Below are positions 1 through 8,163 of a stretch of 64,000 nt of DNA, piece after piece (the first letter of the stretch is position 1; each line of letters begins with the position of its first letter). The DNA lies in NCBI RefSeq assembly GCF_900112285.1, contig NZ_FOKZ01000001.1, positions 296,369-360,368 on the forward strand, given 5' to 3'. This DNA is from Polaromonas sp. OV174. Lineage in GTDB: Bacteria; Pseudomonadota; Gammaproteobacteria; Burkholderiales; Burkholderiaceae_C. A program made the translations under genes and the position numbers. The notes beneath the pieces were generated by a model, which was not told the origin of the DNA, ran no database searches, and saw only the letters and a list, made by a program, of their open reading frames with translations.

Positions 1-108
1 GTCCCCCCGGCCTGCACCAGCATTCGCCCCAGCTCTTCCAGGTCGGATGGTGTCAGTGGCTGGTTGCGGCGCAAGCGTTGCAGGGACAGATGAGCATGCG
101 TGCTGTTC
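1..108 (-). pseudogene. C-terminal remnant of a type I restriction HsdR subunit
   Basis: The minus-strand reading frame that runs off the left edge contains LRRNQPLTPSDLEELGRML. This matches the C-terminal helical region (EcoEI_R_C type) of HsdR restriction/translocase subunits as I remember the family. Upstream of about position 108 the reading continues without recognisable HsdR sequence, so this is a truncated or decayed gene rather than the end of an intact one. The downstream part lies outside the window. It sits next to a tRNA-Ser gene, a common integration site for islands that carry restriction systems. The family call is fairly firm; the extent is approximate. Confidence 0.5.
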
Positions 109-413
109 CTGTCAGTAGTTGCGCGCAATGGTAACAAGCCCAAGCCCCGATGTCGCTAGGACAAAGCCCACAGTGCGTTGGGCCACATACGTGATAGGGT
201 CGGACAAAAAAGAAGCCCAGTCGATTTTGAATCGGTGAGCTTAGATGGTTTGTTCTGAAATCAGCCTGCCGACGGCTGAGCGTCGCATTGAATTCCTAGC
301 ACAAAGTTGCAATAAAGCAAAATGTGGCCTATCGGCAGATAAAGCATAAGCTGGCCAAATGGCCACTTTATGCTTAACGGCACAGCAATATTCCCGTATA
401 GATCAGGTTAAAT
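109..413. other. Intergenic stretch with no recognisable gene
   Basis: No convincing coding frame is seen on either strand. The only structure is a long imperfect hairpin at 342-375. The stretch separates the hsdR remnant from tRNA-Ser and is probably decayed island material. Confidence 0.4.
342..375. repeat. Imperfect inverted repeat downstream of tRNA-Ser
   Basis: Arms aagcataagctggcc and ggccactttatgctt pair at 13 of 15 positions around the loop aaat. The hairpin lies 38 bases beyond the 3' end of the minus-strand tRNA-Ser. There is no T-tract after it on the minus strand, so it is a weak candidate for an intrinsic terminator; it may be a processing signal or an island-end structure. Confidence 0.5.
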
Positions 414-503
414 TGGCGGAAGCGGTGAGATTCGAACTCACGGAGGACTCGCATCCTCGGCAGTTTTCAAGACTGCTGCATTCAACCGCTCTGCCACGCT
501 TCC
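414..503 (-). tRNA. serT: tRNA-Ser (anticodon UGA)
   Basis: Read on the minus strand, the 90-base gene starts GGAAGCG and ends CGCTTCCGCCA. It has a 7-bp acceptor stem, an encoded CCA end, an anticodon stem GCAGT/ACTGC around the loop CTTGAAA (anticodon TGA), a long class II variable arm (GAGGATGCGAGTCCTC), and the T-loop TTCGAAT. The long variable arm and the anticodon both identify a serine tRNA reading UCA-type codons. A remnant of a restriction gene lies downstream of its 3' end. Confidence 0.97.
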
Positions 504-1052
504 AAGCCCGCTAGTTTAACCGCAGGGTTGGCCGGCTTTTGGTTGGAGTGGCAAAAAATAGACGCTTATGGCGTCTGTAGCAAGTATTCGATTTGTTTGA
601 AAGCCCATCTGCCATGCCTTTTGGCTTGGTGCGTCAGGCAGTGCGCAGAAGCCAGGGAGACGTGCCGTCGCAGAGGCATGGGCAGCGACCATCTTTGGGC
701 TAAACGTTGGCGAAGAAAGTGGTATTTGGCTTGCGCGGTTATAATAGTGGGTTCGGTAACGCATCAGCGTTTTTCATTGAAGCTATCTATCTTTTGCTTC
801 TTTCTCAAATGCGGCGCTTCTCAGAGCCCGAATTCACAGCGCTTTGGCAGTGCTTTCAGTGCCCACCCAGCCCTGAACCCTCTCAGCACTGTTCCATTTC
901 CTGGCGAGCACTTCCCCCAACGGTGCCCACTTATGGCTCAATCCGCCCAGCGTTCAAACGCTTGACGGGTAGAAACCGAACACCCGTTGGCTTGCTCGCA
1001 AGCTGTTTACCCCTATATATAAAGCCGGGAAGAATATCCGGCACAGAATTTT
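504..1052 (+). other. Long leader/intergenic region before the small-protein/infA unit
   Basis: This 549-base stretch has open frames but none with recognisable protein sequence. A perfect TATAAT lies at 740-745. If it is the -10 element, the message would carry a leader of about 300 bases before the first start at 1053. The end of the leader contains small hairpins: gcttg/caagc at 991-1004, and gccgg/ccggc at 1024-1042 just before the start codon. Long structured leaders are typical of cold-shock genes, and IF-1 is a cold-relevant factor, but regulation here is inference. Confidence 0.4.
740..745 (+). promoter_or_regulatory. Candidate -10 box (TATAAT)
   Basis: A perfect TATAAT consensus is followed by agtgggttcgg. 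No good TTGACA-like -35 is seen at 16-18 bp spacing, so the call rests on the -10 alone. It would drive the small ORF at 1053 and infA. Confidence 0.35.
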
Positions 1053-1292
1053 ATGAACATCAATGACACCAAATTAACGGTAGGCAAATACCTTGTCTCG
1101 CCGTTAGCCAAGCAGCAGGGCGAAGGTCGCTATGCTGCTTCGGTCTCGATTCGCTCTGGTCAGGGCAGTGGCACGCACGATCGTGTGTTGCGTTTTAGCG
1201 AAATTTTTGACAGCGCGGCCGCTGCCGTACATTACGCTACCGAACATGCACGGGGCTGGATTCGCGAACGCTCAATTTTGGCTTGCGTCTGA
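1053..1292 (+). CDS. Small conserved protein of unknown function (79 aa)
   Basis: The ATG at 1053 opens a 79-residue protein beginning MNINDTKLTVGKYLVSPLAK. It is basic, soluble, without signal peptide or membrane segment. I recall related small proteins (a YLVSPLA start, a SVSIRSG stretch, an aromatic/charged C-terminus with ATEHARGWI) in Burkholderiales genomes near cold-shock or translation genes, but no function is known to me. It lies 68 bases upstream of infA on the same strand and may share its transcript. There is no strong Shine-Dalgarno; a short hairpin at 1024-1042 sits just upstream of the start. Confidence 0.6.
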   Translation: MNINDTKLTVGKYLVSPLAKQQGEGRYAASVSIRSGQGSGTHDRVLRFSEIFDSAAAAVHYATEHARGWIRERSILACV

Positions 1293-1360
1293 ATCGTCGC
1301 TGAGCTGGCCCCTTGGGCTGGCATATACCGAATAATTTTTAATTCTCTAGGAGTTACATC

Positions 1361-1618
1361 ATGGCCAAAGAAGAACTTATTGAAATGCACGGGCTGGTAG
1401 ACGAAGTTTTGCCTGACTCGCGTTTTCGCGTCACGCTCGACAACGGCCACAAGCTCGTGGCATATACCTCGGGCAAGATGCGTAAAAACCATATCCGCAT
1501 TTTGGCGGGTGATCAGGTATCGCTCGAGCTGTCGCCTTATGACCTGAGCAAGGGACGCATTACTTTCCGCCACATTGCTGGCCGTGGACCAGGCCCTGCT
1601 CCGCGACAGCCGCGCTAA
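1361..1618 (+). CDS. infA: Translation initiation factor IF-1
   Basis: IF-1 binds the A site of the 30S subunit during initiation and works with IF-2 and IF-3. The 85-residue protein is a single S1/OB-fold domain with the family signatures [39 protein letters not shown] and [13 protein letters not shown]. The C-terminus carries a basic, proline-rich extension (about residues 73-85), which makes it longer than the 72-residue form. Betaproteobacteria often have two infA genes; this isolated copy outside the ribosomal-protein operon is probably the second type. The ribosome-binding site ctaggag lies 7 bases before the ATG. Confidence 0.95.
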   Translation: MAKEELIEMHGLVDEVLPDSRFRVTLDNGHKLVAYTSGKMRKNHIRILAGDQVSLELSPYDLSKGRITFRHIAGRGPGPAPRQPR

Positions 1619-1742
1619 GCCACGCCCTGTAAGGGGCGCATAGGCGGGCCGCTTGTCTGATGACGACCGGCGTTCCAAAACATTTGCCCATCAGGCCTGT
1701 GGCCTGCACTGCCGGAATTGCCGGCTATTCGGCGTTAAACGC

Positions 1743-2099
1743 CTATTGACTTGATGGTTGTTTGACGCCATTCATGGCGTTCTCAAACTCCTCGCGCGAC
1801 AGCAAATCGTCCTTGTTGCTGTCGGCCCGGTCAAAGTATTTGGCCACGCCGCGAAATCCCGCAGCTTCGTTTCGGCTTATGGCACCGTCATGATTGGCGT
1901 CCATAAAGTTGAATGCCTGTTCCAGCTCCTTGGCGCTGTATTTAGGCGCTGCAGCGACTGGCGCAGAGGCCGGTGGCACCGGTTGGGCCTGTGCACTCAT
2001 GGCGAGTAGGGTCGCCACCATTGCGAATACAAGCACCAGTGCGCGGCTTGATTGGGCATGAAGGCGGTAAGTGGTCGGTATTGCCGTCGTAAAAGTCAT
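1743..2099 (-). CDS. Secreted EF-hand (calcium-binding) protein
   Basis: The 118-residue product starts with a basic stretch and a hydrophobic segment (about residues 18-38) ending in SAQA-QP, a plausible Sec signal peptide. Two EF-hand loops follow: DANHDGAISRNE (about residues 67-78) and DSNKDDLLSREE (about 92-103). Both have acidic residues at loop positions 1, 3, 5 and 12, as in calcium-binding EF-hands. A role in periplasmic calcium binding is likely, but no partner is indicated. The gene stands alone on the minus strand, convergent with infA. Confidence 0.8.
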   Translation of the reverse strand: MTFTTAIPTTYRLHAQSSRALVLVFAMVATLLAMSAQAQPVPPASAPVAAAPKYSAKELEQAFNFMDANHDGAISRNEAAGFRGVAKYFDRADSNKDDLLSREEFENAMNGVKQPSSQ

Positions 2100-2131
2100 C
2101 GTTGTTTTTGAAGAAAAAATGGAGCGGGATC

Positions 2132-2162
2132 GGCGTTAAGTGCTTGCTCGCACTTTAACGCC
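2132..2162. repeat. Strong hairpin upstream of the EF-hand gene
   Basis: Arms ggcgttaagtgc and gcactttaacgcc pair along their length with one bulged T, around a six-base loop. It lies 32 bases upstream of the EF-hand start. On the minus strand the T-rich stretch gccattttttc-like sequence begins about a dozen bases later, too far for a classical terminator. It could be a leader structure of the EF-hand mRNA. Confidence 0.5.
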
Positions 2163-2418
2163 AGCGTTTGCAGCTCGTTCTCGGGGCTGTTGTGACGCAT
2201 TTTTGAAATCCCGTCCGCTGCGCTTATTGCCGCGGTCGGTGCTGAGAGGCATGAACTCTACGAGCATGGCCCATCTCAAACACCTGAAGACGCGCATTCG
2301 GGTAGCCGATGGCCCGGCTATGGGGCGATTTGCAGGCCTTTTTGCCGGCCACAATCATTGTTCATGAACTTTTTGAGGCTTCGCTTCGGCCGCCAGAATT
2401 GGCAAAACGGTAGCGTCC
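2163..2418. other. Intergenic region, nothing recognised
   Basis: Together with 2100-2162 this makes a gap of about 320 bases between two minus-strand genes. Short frames exist on both strands, but none has a recognisable motif or a good ribosome-binding site. Confidence 0.4.
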
Positions 2419-2844
2419 TTATTGGGATGTTGGCGATATCACGGTTTCGGCTTCGCGCAGAACTCCCCCGCCGGCGATGCTGCCTTCTATTTTTCCTTGT
2501 CCCTCAATGCGAGCCCGGCAGGCGACTTTGTCGTCGTCGGTCTTGAACACATCACAGCGCTTCAAGGCGTTGGCTGCGAACTGACCGTCACCATTTTCAA
2601 GCTTGCCGGCACGTTTGGCGGCGTTGGCGTTTTTGACCTCGGTGATGCAGGTGGCTTTGGCTTCTTGGCTGCTGCCGTTTATGCAAGCGGCCATTTCGTT
2701 TTTTGGATTCCCACTGGCGTCAATGCCGGTGCTGCTTGGCGCGACTTGTGCCGTGGCTGCCGTCATGGCCAGTAAGGCCGTTAGTCCGACGCTGCTCAGG
2801 ATTTTCCCCGTCTTGCTGAGGTGAAAATGAAGGGATGGGCGCAT
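2419..2844 (-). CDS. Small secreted conserved protein, function unknown
   Basis: I chose the ATG at 2844 because AAGGAG stands at ideal distance before it; the frame stays open further upstream but without a better start. The 141-residue protein has an N-terminal signal peptide (hydrophobic GLTALLAMTAATAQV, about residues 16-32, cleavage after ATA or AQA-like site). The mature part has four cysteines (ACINGS, ATCITE, RCDVFK, ACRARI), a likely pair of disulfides in the periplasm. I know similar proteins only as Comamonadaceae hypotheticals. It is the last gene before the cyanophycin cluster, on the same strand, with no evidence of a shared function. Confidence 0.65.
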   Translation of the reverse strand: MRPSLHFHLSKTGKILSSVGLTALLAMTAATAQVAPSSTGIDASGNPKNEMAACINGSSQEAKATCITEVKNANAAKRAGKLENGDGQFAANALKRCDVFKTDDDKVACRARIEGQGKIEGSIAGGGVLREAETVISPTSQ

Positions 2845-3021
2845 GGTTGAACTCCTTCTTCGGTTGCAATGAAGGGAGTTTGAACCGCTGCGCTGTGCGG
2901 GTCTGCAAGACAAGGCAGCAGGCTGGCCGCACTTGACGCTGATTTAGCTGTAGGACAAGGCGCTTGGAGGTGCACGATCGGGCTGGGCCGCCCACTGACG
3001 GGCAAGCCCAGGCCGGCCAGC

Positions 3022-5616
3022 TTAGGAGTGCGCTTTTTCCTGGGCTTCTTTGACCCGGGCCGCGAGATGATCCAGCGCTTCCTGCACCTGGTCCACCAGG
3101 ATCAGGCAAAGGTCGCCGGGTTGCAGGCGTGCCAGCGCCGTGTCGATGGCGACAAACTCGCCGCGTATCTCATCAATATGCACGGTGCGGCTGGAACCCG
3201 TCAGGCCTTCGCGCAACAGCCCCATCACCTCGCCGTCAGCACGGCCGCGCTGGGCTGCGTCTTGGTACAGCAGCACGTCGTCGAAGGCGGCACCCAGAAT
3301 GATGGTCTGGTCGCGGATGTCGCTGTCGCGTCGGTCGCCGGCGCCGCTGATCACCACGCTGCGGCGCTGGCCAGGTGTGGCCGGCATGGCGTCGACGGCC
3401 GCCACCAGGGCTCGCATGGCGTCGGGGTTGTGGCCGTAGTCGGCAATCACGGTGGCACCGCGGTAGTCCATCACATTGAAGCGGCCGGGTGCGTTGTGGG
3501 CGTCGTTGACAAAGCTGGCCAGCCCGCTTTTGATGGTGTCCCAGTTCAGGCCAACGGCCCAGGTCGCAGCCACGGCGGCCATGACGTTTTCAACCTGAAA
3601 GCCTATGCTGCCGCCGCGCGTGACGGGTATGCCTTGCAATGGAATGCGTTCCATCCAGGCGCCTTCGGCGGCCACCAGCATGGGGCCTTCGACATAAACC
3701 GTGCGTTTGCCCTGTGCGCGGTGCGTGGCCATCAGTGGGTGATGCCGGTCGGCGGCAAAAAAGATCACCTTGCCGGGACAGGTATGAGCCATTTCCGCAA
3801 CGATGGGGTCGGCGGCGTTGAGCACCGCGCATCCGGCGGGGGAGACGTTTTTCACAATTACTTGCTTGAGTACGGCCAGGTCCTCCACCGTGGTGATGTA
3901 GTTCAACCCGAGGTGGTCGCCGCTACCTATGTTGGTGACGACGGCGACTTCGCAGCGGTCAAAGCCCAGGCCTTCGCGCAGCACGCCGCCACGCGCGACT
4001 TCAAATACGGCGGCATCGACGTCGGGGTGCATCAGCACGTTGCGCGCGCTTTTGGGGCCGCTGCAGTCGCCGCTGTCGGTCTGCCGACCATTGATATAGA
4101 CGCCGTCAGTATTGGTCATGCCGGTGCGCAGGCCGTTGGCGGCCAGCAGGTGGGCAATCAGGCGTGTGGTGGTGGTCTTGCCGTTGGTGCCGGTCACGGC
4201 AACCACTGGCACGCGGCCGTCGTCGCCGATGGGGAACAACTCATCGAGCATGGCCACTCCAACGGCGCGGCCCTTGCCGTAAGAGGGGGACAGGTGCATG
4301 CGCAGGCCGGGTGCGGCATTGACCTCGACCACGCCGCCGTTTTGCGCTTCCAGCGGGCGCAGCATGCTTTCGCAGACCATGTCGACGCCGCAGATGTGCA
4401 AACCAACCATTTGTGCGGCGGCAACGGCACGGGCGGCCACGGCCGGGTGGACGTTGTCGGTCACATCGGTGGCGGTGCCACCGGTGCTCAGGTTGGCGTT
4501 GTTGCGAAGCAGCACGCGCCGCCCCTTGGCGGGAATTGAGGCTGGTGTCAGCCCCTGTGCCTCGAGTTGGAGCACGGCAATCTCGTCAAAGCGGATCTTG
4601 GTCAGGGAGGTGGCGTGGCCTTCACCGCGCCTGGGGTCCTGGTTGACGATGTCTACCAGGTCACGCACGCTGTGCAGGCCGTCGCCCACCACCTGGGGGG
4701 GGTCGCGCCGGGCTGCGGCCACCAGCTTGTTGCCCACTACCAGCAGGCGGAAGTCGCTGCCGGGCAAAAACTTCTCTACCATGACCTCGCCGTATTCAGC
4801 GGCCGCGCGGTAAGCGATTTCAAGATGTTCGCGGGTCGTGATGTTGACGGTGACGCCCTTGCCCTGGTTGCCATCTTGCGGCTTGACCACGACAGGGAAA
4901 CCTACCTGCTGGGCCGCGGCCCAAGCGTCGTCGGAGTCGTTGACCGGCCGGCCCAGTGGTACCGGCACGCCAGCGGCGCGCAGCAGTTTTTTGGTGAGAT
5001 CCTTGTCCTGCGCGATGGATTCGGCCACGGCGCTGGTGACGTCAAATTCAGCCGCCTGGATGCGGCGCTGGCGCGAACCCCAGCCGAACTGCACCATGCT
5101 GCCCTTGGTCAGGCGTCGATAGGGTATCCCGCGTGCCACCGCCGCGTCGACGATAGAGCCGGTGCTGGGGCCCAGGCGCTCGTCTTCGTCGAGATCGCGC
5201 AACTGTGAGATCGCCGCTTCCAGGTCGAAGTCGGTATTGCGCAGGGCGGCGTGTATTAGTGTCTGCGCCAGTTCCAGCGCCAGTCGGCCGACGGCTTCTT
5301 CGCTGTACTCGACCACGACCTGGTAAGTGCCTGGCTCCACCGTGGCCGCTGTGTGGCTGAAGGTGACGGGGCAGCCGGCGGCGGCTTGCAGTTCAAGCGC
5401 TGCTGCTTCCAACACATGCGCCAGCGAGACCGGGCCGGCGTGGCCGGTGTCGCGCAGCGTGCCCATGTCGGGAAACAGGGCGCGCACACGCGGCTCGAAA
5501 CCAGGCAGGCTGTCGATGGAGCACTCGGCTGCGCTGCAGGCCACGATGGCTTCTAGTGCCGTATCACGGCTCCATAGGTTGGGCCCACGCAGGGCCCGGA
5601 TACGAGACACTTCCAT
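3022..5616 (-). CDS. cphA: Cyanophycin synthetase CphA
   Basis: CphA makes cyanophycin, a poly-aspartate backbone with arginine on each side chain, by two ATP-dependent ligations and without a ribosome. The 864-residue product has the full family layout: an N-terminal domain starting RIRALRGPNLWS (1-160), an ATP-grasp domain (about 205-460, VVVKPQDGNQGKGV at 242-255), and a complete Mur-ligase-like domain with intact P-loop GTNGKTT at 476-482 and a C-terminal lobe including YGHNPDAMRALV. Length is normal for CphA1. The start overlaps the stop of cphA' by one base (TGATG), so translation is probably coupled. No cyanophycinase (cphB) is in the window. Confidence 0.95.
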   Translation of the reverse strand: MEVSRIRALRGPNLWSRDTALEAIVACSAAECSIDSLPGFEPRVRALFPDMGTLRDTGHAGPVSLAHVLEAAALELQAAAGCPVTFSHTAATVEPGTYQVVVEYSEEAVGRLALELAQTLIHAALRNTDFDLEAAISQLRDLDEDERLGPSTGSIVDAAVARGIPYRRLTKGSMVQFGWGSRQRRIQAAEFDVTSAVAESIAQDKDLTKKLLRAAGVPVPLGRPVNDSDDAWAAAQQVGFPVVVKPQDGNQGKGVTVNITTREHLEIAYRAAAEYGEVMVEKFLPGSDFRLLVVGNKLVAAARRDPPQVVGDGLHSVRDLVDIVNQDPRRGEGHATSLTKIRFDEIAVLQLEAQGLTPASIPAKGRRVLLRNNANLSTGGTATDVTDNVHPAVAARAVAAAQMVGLHICGVDMVCESMLRPLEAQNGGVVEVNAAPGLRMHLSPSYGKGRAVGVAMLDELFPIGDDGRVPVVAVTGTNGKTTTTRLIAHLLAANGLRTGMTNTDGVYINGRQTDSGDCSGPKSARNVLMHPDVDAAVFEVARGGVLREGLGFDRCEVAVVTNIGSGDHLGLNYITTVEDLAVLKQVIVKNVSPAGCAVLNAADPIVAEMAHTCPGKVIFFAADRHHPLMATHRAQGKRTVYVEGPMLVAAEGAWMERIPLQGIPVTRGGSIGFQVENVMAAVAATWAVGLNWDTIKSGLASFVNDAHNAPGRFNVMDYRGATVIADYGHNPDAMRALVAAVDAMPATPGQRRSVVISGAGDRRDSDIRDQTIILGAAFDDVLLYQDAAQRGRADGEVMGLLREGLTGSSRTVHIDEIRGEFVAIDTALARLQPGDLCLILVDQVQEALDHLAARVKEAQEKAHS

Positions 5617-7832
5617 CAGTCTGCCCTCCCGGCAGGTTTGTCATTTGCTTCAAAGGCCTCCATGCCCGCACCAATCAGGTTAAGCGGGATGTCGAGTGCC
5701 CAGGCCGTGGCTATGGCGGCCAGCACGGTGCTGTCGGACATATTGCGATGTGCGTGGCGTTCCTTCCAGGCCGTCAGCTTGCCCAGGCCGGGCAAAACGG
5801 TCTCGGTGGTGCCGGAGGCCAGCACCACCTGGTCCTGGCGCGTATAGACGGCGCAACCATTGGCGCTGCGATGGGCTGCGATAGTGGCCGCGTTGGGATC
5901 CGTGCCATAAAAAATCACGGCGCCATCGCACAGCGGCTTCATGTCCGCAACGCGCGCATCGTCGGCGTTCAGCACGGCGGTGCCGCTGGGCAACACCACA
6001 TCGACTTGCGAGCGCATGACCTTGAACATCTGTTCGTCTTCGGTGATGTCGAATTCGGCCAGGCCGGCGGCCCCGCCCAGGTCGGTGACCACGCCGACCT
6101 GGCAGCGGTCATAGGCCAGGCCGCTGCGCAAAATGGTGTCGGCGCCGTTCTCAAACACGGCGGCCTGCACCGCCCGATTGATCAGCAGGCGCTGGCCGGC
6201 CTCCCAGTTGGTGCAGTCGGCCGGGTCTACGCAGCGTTGATCCAGAAACAGCCCGTCCCTGCAGGCCAGGCCGGTGTGGCGGCCCGACAGGTGCAGCAAC
6301 CAGGCGGTCAGCATCGCGATGTGCTGGGTGCCCTCGGAGCCGGCAATGCCGACCAGGGGGATGCGACCGTTGTGTTTGTTCTCGGTGGTGTCGGGAAACA
6401 GGTGCTCGCAGATATCGCGGCCGACCGGGCGTGGCGCGCCCTGGGCCGGCTTGAGGTGCATCAGCAGGCCGGGACCGGCGTTGACTTCCACAATCGCGCC
6501 GCCCTGGGCGTGCAGCGGACGCGAGATGTCTTGCGCCACCAGGTCCACGCCGGCAATGTCCAGACCGACCACGCGGGCGGCCAGCGACACGATGTAGTCA
6601 ACCTCGGGGTGGACGGCGTCGGTGCAGTCAATGGACACATTGCCGTTGCGCTGGACCAGCACCTCGCGGCCCGCCGCTGGGATCGCCTCGGGGCTCAGGC
6701 CCTGGCGCTGCAGATCCAGCACGATGGCTGCATCAACCTTGGTGTCTATGGGGCTGAGCGGGAATTCTTCGCCTGCGCCGCGCCTGGGATCGGTATTGAG
6801 CTGGGCGTCAATCAACTGGTTCACCGTTTGCCGTCCGTCGCCGGTGATCGAGGCGATCTCGCCCCGTGCCGCGGCCACGACGCGGCCGCCCACCACCAGC
6901 AGCCGGTGCTCATGACCGCGTATATAGCGCTCGACCAGAACCTCGCTGCCTTCGGGTTCTGCCACCCGGAAGGCGGCTTCAATTTCTTCTCGCGTATTCA
7001 GGTCCAGCGACACGCCTCGGCCATGGTTGCCGTCGGAAGGCTTGACGACCACCGGCAGGCCTATGTCCTGGGCCGCTTCCCAAGCCGCTTCGGCGCTATT
7101 GACGACTGCGCCTTCAGGCACCGGCACGCCGCAGGTGGCGAGCAGGCTTTTGGTCAGGTCCTTGTCGTGGGCAATGCCCTCGGCAATCGCGCTGGTCAGG
7201 TCGGTTTCGGCGGTCCAGATGCGGCGTTGGCTGGCGCCATGGCCCAGCTGCACCAGATTGCCCTCGTTCAGGCGAATGTGGGGAATGCCTCTGTCGGTGG
7301 CCGCTGCCACGATGGCCGCGGTGCTGGGGCCGAGGTAGCAGTCATCGACCTTGGCGTTGATTTTTTGGGCGGCGGCTTGCACGTCCGAGGCGCTATAGGG
7401 CAGGTCGTTGATGGCGGCCATCAGCAGCCGGTGGCCCTCTGCCAGTGCAATGCGGGCGACCTGCTCGTCTCTTGCCCGAAACACCATGCGGTAGACGCCG
7501 CGCCGCGAGGTGCTGCGGGTCTGGCCAAAGCCGGTCGGCATCCCGGCCAGGTTCAGCAGCTCTATCACCACATGCTCCAGCACATGGCCGGTCCAGGTGC
7601 CCTCTTGCAGGCGTTGCAGGAAACCACCGGGCTCGCCCACGCCGCAATGGTGTTCACGCAGGGCCGGCAGCAGCGCCACCAGTCGGTCATTGAAGCCGGG
7701 CAGCAGGTTGGAGGGGAAGTCCTCCAAGGCGCCCAGGTCCAGCCATACTTCCAGTACGGGCCGGTAGGTCCAGATGTTGGGGCCGCGCAAATAATTGATG
7801 CGCAGCAGTTTGATGTCGTCCTGTTTGCTCAT
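5616..7832 (-). CDS. cphA': CphA' - cyanophycin synthetase paralog with degenerate Mur-ligase domain
   Basis: The start is the ATG at 7832; a TTG nine bases upstream is less likely. The 738-residue protein shares the N-terminal domain (INYLRGPNIWTYRP) and an intact ATP-grasp region (VVVKPSDGNHGRGV). In the Mur-ligase part the P-loop GTNGKTT is replaced by GSEGTQH (about 498-504), so the nucleotide-binding Lys/Thr are gone, and the C-terminal Mur lobe of about 120 residues is missing. Proteobacteria such as Ralstonia eutropha are known to carry a cphA' beside cphA. By analogy with cyanobacterial CphA2, which polymerises beta-Asp-Arg dipeptides, this enzyme may recycle dipeptides; that is inference. 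It is first in a two-gene operon with cphA. Confidence 0.9.
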   Translation of the reverse strand: MSKQDDIKLLRINYLRGPNIWTYRPVLEVWLDLGALEDFPSNLLPGFNDRLVALLPALREHHCGVGEPGGFLQRLQEGTWTGHVLEHVVIELLNLAGMPTGFGQTRSTSRRGVYRMVFRARDEQVARIALAEGHRLLMAAINDLPYSASDVQAAAQKINAKVDDCYLGPSTAAIVAAATDRGIPHIRLNEGNLVQLGHGASQRRIWTAETDLTSAIAEGIAHDKDLTKSLLATCGVPVPEGAVVNSAEAAWEAAQDIGLPVVVKPSDGNHGRGVSLDLNTREEIEAAFRVAEPEGSEVLVERYIRGHEHRLLVVGGRVVAAARGEIASITGDGRQTVNQLIDAQLNTDPRRGAGEEFPLSPIDTKVDAAIVLDLQRQGLSPEAIPAAGREVLVQRNGNVSIDCTDAVHPEVDYIVSLAARVVGLDIAGVDLVAQDISRPLHAQGGAIVEVNAGPGLLMHLKPAQGAPRPVGRDICEHLFPDTTENKHNGRIPLVGIAGSEGTQHIAMLTAWLLHLSGRHTGLACRDGLFLDQRCVDPADCTNWEAGQRLLINRAVQAAVFENGADTILRSGLAYDRCQVGVVTDLGGAAGLAEFDITEDEQMFKVMRSQVDVVLPSGTAVLNADDARVADMKPLCDGAVIFYGTDPNAATIAAHRSANGCAVYTRQDQVVLASGTTETVLPGLGKLTAWKERHAHRNMSDSTVLAAIATAWALDIPLNLIGAGMEAFEANDKPAGRAD

Positions 7833-8163
7833 GGTTCGCAAATTTTTATGGTCAACCGGTCGGGCCGGTGCAACGTTTTGATTCCGGGCCCGGAGATAGC
7901 CGGCAGCGGTTTGGGTGGAGGACGCCTGTTGAGGGGTGTTGATGTTGACAAGAGAGGGTTGCTTGTCAAAGCTATTTTTTTGTATGCAACTTTAATCGTA
8001 TTTTCCGACAGAAATAGATAAACAAAAACGGGAATCGGCTGGCTTGGGCGAAAATCGTCGATCCGGCTCAAACTGCGCGCCATGCCTCACTCTTTCCCAA
8101 GCCGGACTTGCCGTTCGCAGCCAGGCCGCGCCACATACCGGACTCCAGGAATTCAGACACACA
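7833..8163. promoter_or_regulatory. Divergent promoter region of the cyanophycin locus
   Basis: This 331-base gap lies between the cphA'-cphA operon (leftward) and the ABC/DUF1854 operon (rightward) and must hold both promoters. The middle is AT-rich (about 7965-8025, including caaagctattttttt and cgtattttccgaca), in contrast to its flanks. I could not assign definite -10/-35 pairs or a regulator site. Confidence 0.5.

Noticed and set aside
5556..8021. Very long open frame on the plus strand opposite cphA'
   Set aside because: It mirrors the codon pattern of the high-GC cphA' gene, has no recognisable domain, and the real gene on the minus strand is unmistakable.
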